Assembly: GCF_036057275.1 (NCBI RefSeq)
Contig: NZ_CP107945.1
Span: forward strand, 1,860,001-1,924,000
DNA length: 64,000 nt
Reading direction: 5' to 3'
Source: Streptomyces sp. NBC_00390
GTDB lineage: Bacteria; Actinomycetota; Actinomycetes; Streptomycetales; Streptomycetaceae
The notes under the pieces are model-generated. The model was not told the origin of the DNA, ran no database searches, and saw nothing but the letters and a program-made list of their open reading frames with translations. Of the stretch, positions 47,848-55,956 are shown piece after piece (position 1 is the stretch's first letter; each line of letters starts with the position of its first letter). The translations under genes and the position numbers were made by a program.

Positions 47848-48273
47848 TCAGCGGTGGTCGTAGCGGTCGTGACCCCAGTGGTGACCGTGGTGGTGCCGGT
47901 GGTCCCCGCGGTGGTGGCCCCAGCGGCCGTCACGGTCCCCACGGTGGTGGCCCCAGCGGCCGTCACGGTCCCCACGGTGGTGGCCCCAGCGGCCGTCACG
48001 GTCCCCACGGTGGTGGCCCCAGCGGCCGTCACGGTCCCCACGGTGGTGGCCCCAGCGGCCGTCACGGTCCCCACGGTCGTTGCCCCAGCGGCCGTCACGG
48101 TCCCCACGGTCGTTGCCCCAGCGGCCGTCACGGTCCCCACGGTGGTCGTGACCACGGTCGTACGTGGCTTGAGATACCACCGAAGGCGCGGTGGCGGCGC
48201 TGGCGCCAGTGGCGCCGCCCAGCAGGACGGCGGCCGCGACGCCCAGCGCGGCGGCAAAACGGGAAACGCGCAT
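47848..48273 (-). CDS. Secreted repeat protein, (GDRDGRWG-H/N-H/D-R)n
   Basis: A 141-residue protein. ATG 48273 follows AAAGGAG. A clear signal peptide (MRVSRFAAALGVAAAVLLGG, cleavage likely after GASA) precedes a short Ser/Thr linker and then seven copies of an 11-residue repeat: GDRDGRWGHHR, the two nearest the N-terminus having GNDR in place of GHHR. A His-rich tail (HRHHHGHHWGHDRYDHR) ends the protein. The mature protein is dominated by Gly, Asp, Arg, His and Trp, with no hydrophobic core, so it is probably disordered or metal-ordered. Metal binding is a guess from composition. No family recognised. Confidence 0.75.
   Translation of the reverse strand: MRVSRFAAALGVAAAVLLGGATGASAATAPSVVSQATYDRGHDHRGDRDGRWGNDRGDRDGRWGNDRGDRDGRWGHHRGDRDGRWGHHRGDRDGRWGHHRGDRDGRWGHHRGDRDGRWGHHRGDHRHHHGHHWGHDRYDHR
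47918..48148. repeat. 33-bp tandem array, 7 copies
   Basis: Units beginning CCCCAGCGGCCGTCACGG start at 47918, 47951, 47984, 48017, 48050, 48083 and 48116, exactly 33 bases apart. Middle units are identical, and those at one end differ by GGTGGTGG/GGTCGTTG. The array encodes the 11-residue repeats of the secreted protein. Confidence 0.9.
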
Positions 48274-48925
48274 TCCGTGCTCCTTTCACGGCAGGTGCCT
48301 GATGCGCCTGCCTGGGTCGGACTCGTTGATGCTGACATCCGAAATGCACCGTTAAGTCCAAGCCATCACCAAAGGCACCTCATGTAACGAAAAACCGTTT
48401 GGCCGGGAACCGGCGCCCGGCGCGTCGGCGTCACGCGCGCACGCGTACTGGTGGCCCGCTCCGTCCACCAGGGTGAACTTGCACCACATGATCTGCCGAG
48501 CCGACCCCGTTCCGGCCACTGCCGCCCACGGTCTCCCTGGTCAAGATCCCGGCACCCGTCGAGGCACCCGCCTCCGCCCGACCCCACCCCCGCAGCCCCG
48601 GTCCGGCACCCGCGGGTAGGCATCAGCGCCCGTGGACTATCCGTGGACAGGAAGCGGTCGAGTACGCAGAAGCGGCCCTGTGACGTCACAGGTGCGATAG
48701 TCGATCAGCGTGCCTTCTAAGCGCCTGCCCACTGCACAGCACGGCCGGCCCGGGCCGTCCTGGGGCCGTGGAACGTAGCTCAAGGCTGGCCGACGACAAC
48801 AGTCAACGACAGTCCCGCCGCAGGTGGGAGGGGCTGTCGTTGAGGAGCGTAGAGGTCAGAAACCTGCCTCGTCATTTCCGCGGCGTCTGACGCAACGCAG
48901 CTCGAGGACCTGCCTTCGCACCGTT
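48274..48925. other. 650-base spacer without a recognised gene
   Basis: No complete gene recognised. The minus strand can encode a short peptide MWCKFTLVDGAGHQYACARD... that ends near 48356, without a ribosome site. A small inverted repeat GTCAACGACAG...CTGTCGTTGA-like pairing occurs near 48802-48843. Confidence 0.35.
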
Positions 48926-48955
48926 CCTGGGCCGCCTCGGGGGAGGCGGCCCAGG
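48926..48955. terminator. Terminator of the LAETG protein gene
   Basis: Perfect 13-base stem (48926-48938 with 48943-48955), GGGG loop, 55 bases past the stop. Confidence 0.75.
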
Positions 48956-49010
48956 ATGCGGTCGGTCAACGCGCGGTACCGCGCAGCGCACAACCCCCGC
49001 AGAGGAGCGG

Positions 49011-50624
49011 TCAGGCTCCGGTGCGGGTCCTGCGTCGGCGGACTGCGGCGGTCAGCAGGCCTCCCGCGGCGAGCGCCGCCGCGCTTGTCCAGGCGATCGT
49101 CAGTGTGCCGCCGTTGCCGGTCTCGGCCAGGGCGCCCCCGTTGTCCGAGGACGCGTTGGACGGCGTTGTGGTCTGGGGCTCCGGCTGGTTGCCGTCCCCG
49201 CCGGTCGAGCCGCCGGTGCTCTCCGAGGAGGCCTTCACATCCACCGTGAACAGGGCCTTGTTGTTCGCCTTGTTGGTGTCGACCTTCAGCTCACCACCGT
49301 TGACGGAAAGGGTGCGCAGATCACCGCTGGTCGTGGCCGGTGCGTCCTTGCCGACCTTCATCGTGAACTCAAGAGTCACGGCCTTGCCCGCATTGAACGG
49401 CGAGTCGATCGCGCAGAGGTACTGCGGGGCGCCCGGCCGGGGTTCGCTCATTCCCCCTCCCGTCCAGGGTCCACAGCCCTTCGGGATCTTCACCGCGGTG
49501 GTGCCCTTCGGGATGTCGACCAGCAGCCCGGGGTGGTCGTCGGACGTGAGGAGGTTGAAGGATGCGGGACCGTTGTTGCGGACCTTCGCCGTGAGCGTGA
49601 CGCTGTCGCCGGGGCCGGCGGTGGCAGTGTCGCCGGTGACGGCGAAATCCGCGGCGTTGACCGCATTGATGATCCACTGCGCATGATCCGTCGCCGGCGT
49701 CGGAGGCGCGCCGCCGTCCGGCACCAGCGAGAGCACGGGCCCGCTGCCGCGCGCCTTGTCCGCGGTCGCCGGCACGCCGGCGCCGGTGGGCGTCGCGGTG
49801 TAGTCCAGGAACTCGAAGAGCGCAGTCTTCTTGACGTCGAGGACCATCGGAGCGGACAGCCGGTAGCGCTTGCCCGGTTCGACCGGAGTGCTGATGTGGC
49901 ACACCGCGCTGTCCAGCGTCTGCCCGGCCGCACTGGCGACGTCGTCGGTCGTGCCGTAGGTGCAGTTGGAGAACCGCTGCGCGAAGCCGAGGCCCTGGGT
50001 GGCTGCGAGCCGCAGGTCCACCCCCAGAGCCGTCAGCGATCCGGTGTTGGCGATCGTGATCGGGGCGTCGAGAGGGGCCCCGGGCTCTGCGGTGTCCGTC
50101 TGGGGGATCCTGTTGACGACCAGGCCCACCGCGCCGACGGTCACCGTCACTGTGGTGTCGGCGACGGTCGCGTTGGAGGACGTGGCGAAGAGCCGGGCCT
50201 TGCCCGTCGTACCGAGCGGAGCGTTCGGCTTGGCGTTCATCTCGAGGAGCCCGCCGTGGAAGCCGTCCGCTGCGATGTCCTTGGCGGGCCAGGCACACAC
50301 GTCGGCCTTGCAGTCACGGTCGCTGACATCGGTGAAGGAGGAGATGCCGGATACGTCGATCTTGACGACCACGTCTTCGGCGGTGCCGCCGTCAGGGTCG
50401 CCCGCGAGGCCCCAGCTGATCTGCGGCGGGTCGGTCAGGTCGGCAGGCTGGGGAAGGCCGATCTCGTCCCGGACGACGGTGAAGTTCAGGACGGGGCCGT
50501 CCTGCGCGGCAAGGATGCCTTGCGGGTCCGCGTGGGCGGGAGTGCCGACGAGTACGGCGCCCAGAAGAGCAGCTGCGGTCGCTGTCACGGCGGCGGACCA
50601 CCGGTGCCGACTGCGTGGTGACAT
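49011..50624 (-). CDS. Sortase-anchored (LAETG) surface protein
   Basis: A 537-residue exported protein. Signal peptide MSPRSRHRWSAAVTATAAAL..., cleavage near AHA. The large extracellular part is beta-rich with repeated Thr/Val/Asp segments (VRDEIGLPQPADLTDPPQIS, DTTVTVTVGAVGLVVNR, VTLTAKVRNNGPASFNLL), resembling DUF11/CARDB-like bacterial Ig domains. A Gly/Ser/Thr/Pro linker leads to LAETG, a hydrophobic helix (TIAWTSAAALAAGGLLTAA) and RRRRTRTG. LAXTG is the class E sortase signal of Streptomyces, the type used for chaplins. Cell-wall attachment is therefore expected. Adhesin or scaffold role is a guess. Confidence 0.82.
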   Translation of the reverse strand: MSPRSRHRWSAAVTATAAALLGAVLVGTPAHADPQGILAAQDGPVLNFTVVRDEIGLPQPADLTDPPQISWGLAGDPDGGTAEDVVVKIDVSGISSFTDVSDRDCKADVCAWPAKDIAADGFHGGLLEMNAKPNAPLGTTGKARLFATSSNATVADTTVTVTVGAVGLVVNRIPQTDTAEPGAPLDAPITIANTGSLTALGVDLRLAATQGLGFAQRFSNCTYGTTDDVASAAGQTLDSAVCHISTPVEPGKRYRLSAPMVLDVKKTALFEFLDYTATPTGAGVPATADKARGSGPVLSLVPDGGAPPTPATDHAQWIINAVNAADFAVTGDTATAGPGDSVTLTAKVRNNGPASFNLLTSDDHPGLLVDIPKGTTAVKIPKGCGPWTGGGMSEPRPGAPQYLCAIDSPFNAGKAVTLEFTMKVGKDAPATTSGDLRTLSVNGGELKVDTNKANNKALFTVDVKASSESTGGSTGGDGNQPEPQTTTPSNASSDNGGALAETGNGGTLTIAWTSAAALAAGGLLTAAVRRRRTRTGA

Positions 50625-50898
50625 CTCTTGAACACCGTCCCGTTCATTGGAAGTTGACTCTCGGATACCTGGTCCGACGGGTGGGCTCGGCGAATGGTTG
50701 TAGAGAACCGGCGATCTTCGACCTCACCGCCGCGGACCCCGATCGATTTCGTACGGCGCCGGTCCCGGGGAGGACGGGCCTCGGCGGGCCTGCGTCCGGG
50801 TGGTGATCCGGTCCGGGACTGCCCATTGACCGGCCGCCGGGACGGGGGTTCCATGGACATAAAGGACAGATAAGGCTGCTGACGGGAGGCGGCCCACC

Positions 50899-51348
50899 AT
50901 GACCACCCACGCAGACATTTCCCAGCACCCGGACCTGGCCGAGATGCGTACCCGCTTCGAGCGGGTGACCACCACCCCTCGCGCCCAGGCCGTTGAGACC
51001 CTCGCCCTGCTGACGGGGCTCTACCTGGCGGCCTCGCCATGGATCGCCGGATTCAGCGACCTGACCAACCTGGCCGTGTGCAACCTGATCACCGGTCTCG
51101 CCTATGCCCTGTGCATGGGCGGCTTCGGTTCCGCATACGAACGCACCCATGCGATGGCATGGGCCGCGTGCGCCATAGGCGTATGGACGATCATTTCGCC
51201 ATGGGTCGTCGCCGGCAATGTCGCCACGACCGGCACCGTGGTCAACAACATCATCGTCGGCCTGGTCGCACTGCTCTGCGGCCTGGCCATGGCCACGAGC
51301 GCACGGACCGGCGGGGGCAGGCGCACCGCCCCCGGCCCCATGAGCTGA
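50899..51348 (+). CDS. SPW repeat membrane protein
   Basis: A 149-residue protein with GGGAGG upstream. Two SPW repeats (PF03779), each a pair of membrane helices: GLYLAASPWIAGFSDLTNLA and GVWTIISPWVVAGN-type with the Ser-Pro-Trp core. In all about four helices, polar N- and C-termini. The family is common in actinobacteria; function unknown. Isolated gene converging on the DHA2 exporter, with a double hairpin between them. Confidence 0.85.
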   Translation: MTTHADISQHPDLAEMRTRFERVTTTPRAQAVETLALLTGLYLAASPWIAGFSDLTNLAVCNLITGLAYALCMGGFGSAYERTHAMAWAACAIGVWTIISPWVVAGNVATTGTVVNNIIVGLVALLCGLAMATSARTGGGRRTAPGPMS

Positions 51349-51362
51349 TTCCCTCAGCTGAT

Positions 51363-51406
51363 CCCTCGCGCTCCGCGAGGGCCCCACTTCCCTGGGGAAG
51401 CGGGGC
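51363..51406. terminator. Double hairpin between convergent genes
   Basis: CCCTCGCG-CTC-CGCGAGGG (51363-51381) directly followed by GCCCCACTTCC/GGAAGCGGGGC (51381-51391 with 51396-51406, one mismatch). It would terminate both the SPW gene and the exporter. Confidence 0.75.
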
Positions 51407-51429
51407 CTTCGCCCTGTCCAGGGCCCTCG

Positions 51430-52974
51430 TCAGGGACCGGGGGTGACGCGGCCTTTGAGGCGTTCGATGTCGGACGGCCTCACCTGGATGGCGACGACCG
51501 CGATGACCGCGGCGATGGCGGTGAAGACGGCGGCCATGACGAAGGCCGCGGAGGCTCCCGAGGTCAGCACCTCGTCGCTCCACGGCGCCGGCAGCTGACC
51601 GGTGCGGTGGAAGTGCAGTCGCTCGACCGGGGTCGCCTGCGCGAGGAAAGCCGGTACCTGCTCCTTCGCCTCGTTGCGGCTGGCCGTGCCGAAGACCGTG
51701 ACCAGGATGGACAGTCCGAGCGAACCGCCCACCTGCTGAGTGGTGTTGAGCAGACCGGTGGCAGCGCCGCTCTCGTGGGACGCCACCCCGGAGACCGCCA
51801 TCAGGGTCAGTGAGACGAACTCCATGCCCATGCCGAGGCTGAAGATGAGCATCGGGCCGAGAATGCTGCCCAGATATGTCGAGTGGACGTCGGTGAGGGT
51901 CAGCCAGGACAGCCCGGCCGCGGCCAGCACGGCGCCGGTGACCATGAACGGCTTCGGACCGTACCTGGGCAGCAGTTGGGAGGCCAGGCCCGCACCCACC
52001 GCGATGACGGCGCTGACCGGCAGAAAGGCCAGGCCGGCCTGCAACGGACTGAAGCCGAGCACGTCCTGCACGAAGAGCGTGAGGAAGAAGAACATGCCGA
52101 AAAGCGCGGCGGCGAGGCTGAGCATGATGCCGTAGGTGCCTGCGCGGTTACGGTCGGCGAACATGTGCAGCGGCGTGATCGGCTGTGTGGAGCGCCGCTC
52201 GATCTGGAAGAAGAGGGAGAGCAGTACGACCGCCGCGCCGAACGAAGCCAGGGTGAGCCCGTCGCGCCAGCCCTCCTGCGCGGCCCGGATGAATCCGTAG
52301 ACCAGCGAGACCATGCCGAGTGTGGAGGTCACCGCACCGGCGAGATCGAAGTGGCCGGAATGGCGCTCGGACTCGCCGATGACCCGAGGCGTGACGATCG
52401 CGATGAGCACACCGATGGGGACGTTGACGAACAGCACCCACCGCCAGTCGAGCCATTCGACGAGGATGCCCCCGACCAGCAGACCGATCGCGCCACCTCC
52501 GGCGGAAACGGCCGCGAACACACCGAACGCCCGGTTTCGCCCGGGGCCTTCGGCGAAAGTGGTGGTGATCAGCGCGAGTGCGGTCGGCGAGGCGATGGCG
52601 CCGCCGGCGCCCTGCAGGGCGCGCGCGGCCAGGAGCTGGCCGGAGTCCTGCGCGAATCCGCCGAGCAGGGAGGCGAGGGCGAAGAGCAGCACGCCGGAGA
52701 TGAACACGCGCCGTCTGCCGAGGATGTCACCGGCACGGCCGCCGAGCAGGAGCAGACCGCCGAAGGTGAGCGTGTAGGCGCTGACGACCCAGGCCAGGCC
52801 GGTGGTGGAGAAGTGCAAAGCGCTTTGGATGTGCGGCAGTGCGATGTTCACGATGGTGGCGTCGAGGACCACCATCAACTGGCAGGAGGCGATGACGAGA
52901 AGGGCGATCCCGTGTCCGCCGCCCTGGTCCGGAGCGGCGGTCTGCACGGGGGCTGTCGGCTTGGGGCTCGTCAT
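51430..52974 (-). CDS. DHA2 family MFS drug exporter (EmrB/QacA type)
   Basis: A 514-residue proton antiporter with 14 predicted helices. Motif C region and motif D1 appear in LMVVLDATIVNIALPHIQSA; motif A reads GGRAGDILGRRRVF; LAARALQGAGGAIASPTALAL is motif B with its Arg. Exports toxic or antibiotic compounds; the substrate is unknown. No TetR or MarR regulator gene is adjacent, which is unusual for such a pump. A 3' tail (IERLKGRVTPGP) is polar. Confidence 0.9.
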   Translation of the reverse strand: MTSPKPTAPVQTAAPDQGGGHGIALLVIASCQLMVVLDATIVNIALPHIQSALHFSTTGLAWVVSAYTLTFGGLLLLGGRAGDILGRRRVFISGVLLFALASLLGGFAQDSGQLLAARALQGAGGAIASPTALALITTTFAEGPGRNRAFGVFAAVSAGGGAIGLLVGGILVEWLDWRWVLFVNVPIGVLIAIVTPRVIGESERHSGHFDLAGAVTSTLGMVSLVYGFIRAAQEGWRDGLTLASFGAAVVLLSLFFQIERRSTQPITPLHMFADRNRAGTYGIMLSLAAALFGMFFFLTLFVQDVLGFSPLQAGLAFLPVSAVIAVGAGLASQLLPRYGPKPFMVTGAVLAAAGLSWLTLTDVHSTYLGSILGPMLIFSLGMGMEFVSLTLMAVSGVASHESGAATGLLNTTQQVGGSLGLSILVTVFGTASRNEAKEQVPAFLAQATPVERLHFHRTGQLPAPWSDEVLTSGASAAFVMAAVFTAIAAVIAVVAIQVRPSDIERLKGRVTPGP

Positions 52975-53060
52975 GGCGCATCGCGACCTTGTGGCGGGTC
53001 AGGAGACGGTACCCGCCACCCTTTCGACGCTAAGCCCCTGGTGTCCCCGCCACCAGTCGA

Positions 53061-53906
53061 TCAAGCGCCGTCGGCCGTCTTCTCCGCGACGAATGCGCGC
53101 AGTGCCGCCGACAGTTGTTCCGGCTGGTCCTCGGCGATCAGGGTGCAGCTGTCCTCGATCTCCAGCAACCGTCCCTGCGGCAGCAGTTCGGCGAGCCGCC
53201 GGCCGTGCTCGCGGGGCATCATGCGGTCCTCGGTCGCCCACACCACGAGGGCGGGCCGGTCGAACGACGGCAGCGCCTCGGCCGCTTCGAGCAGTTCGGT
53301 CCTGCGGACGCTCGTGTTGTAGCGCTTGAAGTCGTATCTGATGGCCTTGTCCGTCTGCAGCGGGCGCAGCCAGCCGTCGGTGATCTCGGTGGGCACCGGG
53401 CGCTTGGTCAGCGCGCCGAGGCCGACGGGGAACCTGCGCAGTGCGCGAAGGCCGAGGACCCGCGCCATCAGGAACACACCGCCCGGCACCCTGCAGAGGA
53501 GCGAGATCATCTTGCCCGGTGCGCCCGGCGGGTAGTTGTCGAACGCCTCGCAGGAGATGAGCACCAGCCTGGCCAGGCGTTCGGGGTGAGCGGCGGCAAC
53601 CGTCTGCGCCCGGCCGCAGTCGCTCTCCACGAGCGTCACCTCCCGCAGGTCCAGCCGGTCCAGGAACTCGGCGATCAGCTCGATGACGGAGTCGGGTGTC
53701 AGCGGGACGTCCGGGCGCATGGGCGTGCGGTGGGAGCCGTACGGCAGGGTCGGTGTGATGCAGCGGTGGTCGCTGCGGAGATCGGCGACGACCTTGCGCC
53801 AGACCGTCGCGTCGTGCACCAGACCGTGCAGCAGGACGACGACCGGGCCCGGTCCCCCGGTGTCCTCGTACTGGATGGTCCCTGCGGTGAGTTCGATCTC
53901 CGGCAC
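53061..53906 (-). CDS. Alpha/beta hydrolase with atypical active site
   Basis: A 281-residue alpha/beta-hydrolase-fold protein: oxyanion-side motif VVVLLHGLVHDATVWRKVV, nucleophile elbow VTLVESDCGRAQTVAAAHPE, then PALVVWATEDRMMP with the acid residue. The elbow reads S-D-C-G instead of G-x-S-x-G; alignment with haloalkane-dehalogenase-like N-D-x-G elbows would make Asp the nucleophile. Where the catalytic His is expected (…H-F-x-x-E-D-x-P) the sequence is CTLIAEDQPEQL, without His. So either catalysis differs or the protein is not a hydrolase. Neighbours give no clue. Confidence 0.75.
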   Translation of the reverse strand: MPEIELTAGTIQYEDTGGPGPVVVLLHGLVHDATVWRKVVADLRSDHRCITPTLPYGSHRTPMRPDVPLTPDSVIELIAEFLDRLDLREVTLVESDCGRAQTVAAAHPERLARLVLISCEAFDNYPPGAPGKMISLLCRVPGGVFLMARVLGLRALRRFPVGLGALTKRPVPTEITDGWLRPLQTDKAIRYDFKRYNTSVRRTELLEAAEALPSFDRPALVVWATEDRMMPREHGRRLAELLPQGRLLEIEDSCTLIAEDQPEQLSAALRAFVAEKTADGA

Positions 53907-54046
53907 AGTGGCCCCCCTCGAAGGATAACGATGTTATGCCCCGTCACCGGCGCGCTGCCACTGACTTGGGAGTGACAGAGTCGTGCCGCCGCAGCGTCTT
54001 GGGGGTGAGCAGTCCGCGACAGCGCGGCTGGTGAGGGAGGGCAGGA

Positions 54047-54559
54047 GTGGCCGGAGACACCCGGTTTGAGGAGTTCCAGGAATTCGCGCGTACGCGCAGC
54101 GCGCGGCTCTTCCGGACCGCACTGCTGCTGACCGGCGGCGACTGGCATCAGGCCGAGGATCTGGTGCAGACGGCGCTGGGCAAGGCGTTCGCCTCCTGGG
54201 GGCGGGTGCGGCGCGCGGACCGCCAGGACGCGTACGTCCGCAAGGTCCTGGTGCGCATCCATCTGTCGCAGCGACGGCTGCGGCGCAGCTCGGAGCAGCC
54301 CGTGCAGACGGTCCCGGACAGCGCGTACGGCGACCGAGGCGATCCGGAGCTGCGCGTCGCGCTGCTGTCGGCGCTCGCCCAGCTGCCTCCCAAGGACCGC
54401 GCGGTGCTGGTACTGCGCTACTGGGAGGACCGCAGCGTGGAACAGACCGCGGCCGAACTGGGCCTGCAGGCGGGCACGGTGCGCAACCGCAGCATGAGCG
54501 CACTGGCACGGCTTCGTGAACTGCTCGGTGACGAGCGCGAGTCACTCACCACGGTCTGA
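54047..54559 (+). CDS. SigE-family RNA polymerase sigma factor (ECF type)
   Basis: A 170-residue group 4 sigma factor. GTG start with AGGGAGG 7 bases ahead. Region 2 lies at about 10-75 (RLFRTALLLTGGDWHQAEDL then VQTALGKAFASWGRV) and region 4 near 110-160 (LPPKDRAVLVLRYWEDRSVE, QTAAELGLQAGTVRNRSMSA). This is the actinobacterial SigE-family (TIGR02983) subgroup, which has no cognate RsiW-type anti-sigma by rule. The next gene, 14-20 bases on, encodes a single-pass membrane protein that could fill that role. Targets unknown. Confidence 0.9.
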   Translation: MAGDTRFEEFQEFARTRSARLFRTALLLTGGDWHQAEDLVQTALGKAFASWGRVRRADRQDAYVRKVLVRIHLSQRRLRRSSEQPVQTVPDSAYGDRGDPELRVALLSALAQLPPKDRAVLVLRYWEDRSVEQTAAELGLQAGTVRNRSMSALARLRELLGDERESLTTV

Positions 54560-54578
54560 GGAGGGGCGGAACTTGACG

Positions 54579-55523
54579 ATGATGGACGAGCAGGAACTGA
54601 GCAGGGCCATGGACGACGCGGTCGGCGGGGTGCGGCCACAGACGCACACCCTGGTCGAGAGGGCGACGCGCACAGGGCGGCAGCTGCGCGTACGGCGCCG
54701 GCTCGCCGCGGGTGCAGCCGTCTTCGCGGTCACCGGTGCGGTGCTGGGGACGTCGGTGTTCGGTGCCTATCTGCCGACCTATGCCGGTGAGGTCACCTCC
54801 ACCCTGCCGAGCGCGCCGGACGGGGGTCCGGGCGAGGTCACGGTCCCGGACTTCAGCGGGCGTCCGAGGCCCGTCGCGCCGTCGGCCGGCAAGGAGTGGC
54901 TGTCCGGCCGGGCGACCGTGCAGATTCTGAAAGAACTGCTGCCGGGGAAGGGCGGGACGTCCGACTACGAGGGGCAGAGCGCACCCGCGATTGCCCCTGG
55001 GAGCGGCACCTTCGGCAGGCTGAGCGCCGACGGCTGGCTCGCCGGCTCCGAGGTGCAGGTCAACTTCCAGCCCGGCTTCGGCCGGAGCCTGGCCGTGCAA
55101 GGCGGGGATCTCCAGGGGTTCTACTCCTGCGGGCAGCGCGAGCCGGAGGGCACGATGACCGCCTGCGGGGTCACCGAGCTCGCCGACGGCTCGGTGCTGA
55201 TGCTGTACGAGGACCGGTCGGGGCTGCTGCTGCGACGGCACGCGGATCTGCTGCGGACCGACGGCACCCGGATCTCCGTGGGCACCACCAACGGCGTGGA
55301 CATCGAGGACGGGCCGGTCATCGGCTCGCAGCCGCCTTTCAGCCTCGACGAGCTGCGCGCGGTCGTGACCAGCCCGCGCTGGCAGATGCACGTGGACCGG
55401 GAGGTCAACGAGCGAGCGAAGGAGCTCACGCCGTACAAGGACCGCACGCAAGTGCTCCCGGCCGACGGCTCGGATCCGGTCGACGACCGGGGGCGCACCG
55501 CCGACGAGAGCCCGGCCGACTAG
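54579..55523 (+). CDS. Membrane protein partner of the sigma factor (possible anti-sigma)
   Basis: A 314-residue protein: cytoplasmic N-terminus of about 45 residues (MMDEQELSRAMDDAVGGVRP), one membrane helix at about 48-68 (AGAAVFAVTGAVLGTSVFGAY), and a large extracytoplasmic domain with no recognised family. A TTG at 54573 is better spaced from GAGGAGG (54558-54564) than the ATG used here and would add two residues. The short cytoplasmic head lacks the HxxxCxxC zinc motif of ZAS anti-sigma factors. Co-transcription and topology suggest a regulator or sensor of the sigma factor. Confidence 0.7.
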   Translation: MMDEQELSRAMDDAVGGVRPQTHTLVERATRTGRQLRVRRRLAAGAAVFAVTGAVLGTSVFGAYLPTYAGEVTSTLPSAPDGGPGEVTVPDFSGRPRPVAPSAGKEWLSGRATVQILKELLPGKGGTSDYEGQSAPAIAPGSGTFGRLSADGWLAGSEVQVNFQPGFGRSLAVQGGDLQGFYSCGQREPEGTMTACGVTELADGSVLMLYEDRSGLLLRRHADLLRTDGTRISVGTTNGVDIEDGPVIGSQPPFSLDELRAVVTSPRWQMHVDREVNERAKELTPYKDRTQVLPADGSDPVDDRGRTADESPAD

Positions 55524-55557
55524 GACAAGGAAGGGACAAGGACACGCCTACCGCCCC

Positions 55558-55956
55558 TCAGGGCAGCACGGCCACCCCGTCCACCTCGACCAGACACTGA
55601 TCGTCCCAGAGCCGCACCACCCCGATCACCGCCATCGCCGGGTAGTCGCGCCCCGCCAACCGCCGCCAGATGCGGCCCAGTTCGCTCACGTGCGCACGGT
55701 AGTCGGCCACGTCGGTGGCGTAGATGGTGACGCGGGCCAGGTCGTGCGGGGTGCCGCCCGCCGCGGCGAGCGCGGTGAGGAGATTGGTGAGCGCCGCCTC
55801 GAACTGTTCGGGCAGCGCAGCACCGACGACCTTTCCGTCGGTGTCCAGTGCGGTCTGGCCGGCCAGGAACACCATCCGGGAGCCGCTGGCGGTGACGGCG
55901 TGGGAGAAGCCGGTGGGGGGTGAGAGCTCGGCCGGATTGTGGCGCTGCAGGCTCAT
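55558..55956 (-). CDS. RidA family protein (enamine/imine deaminase fold)
   Basis: A 132-residue YjgF/YER057c/UK114 protein. Motifs: FSHAVTASGSRMVFLAGQTA, LARVTIYATDVADYRAHV and the C-terminal PAMAVIGVVRLWDDQCLVEVD. RidA hydrolyses reactive enamines and imines; the archetypal Arg (…RxxVxVxxLP with Arg binding the carboxylate) is at VVRLW here. Its start overlaps the acyl-CoA dehydrogenase stop (ATGA), so the two are co-translated. A dedicated RidA in a benzoate-type CoA cluster points to a nitrogen-containing intermediate, i.e. an aminobenzoate. Confidence 0.87.
   Translation of the reverse strand: MSLQRHNPAELSPPTGFSHAVTASGSRMVFLAGQTALDTDGKVVGAALPEQFEAALTNLLTALAAAGGTPHDLARVTIYATDVADYRAHVSELGRIWRRLAGRDYPAMAVIGVVRLWDDQCLVEVDGVAVLP

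Noticed and set aside
47918..48148. Possible CRISPR array because of regular repeats
   Set aside because: Units are contiguous with no unique spacers, are coding, and no cas gene is present.
47776..48387. Plus-strand frame with VVAPAAVTVPT repeats opposite the secreted repeat protein
   Set aside because: The 33-base unit stays open in several frames, but only the minus-strand frame has a ribosome site, signal peptide and sensible product.
48274..49010. tRNA or small RNA gene in the 737-base gap
   Set aside because: No cloverleaf with TTC-type T-loop could be built; only one clear terminator belonging to the next gene is seen.
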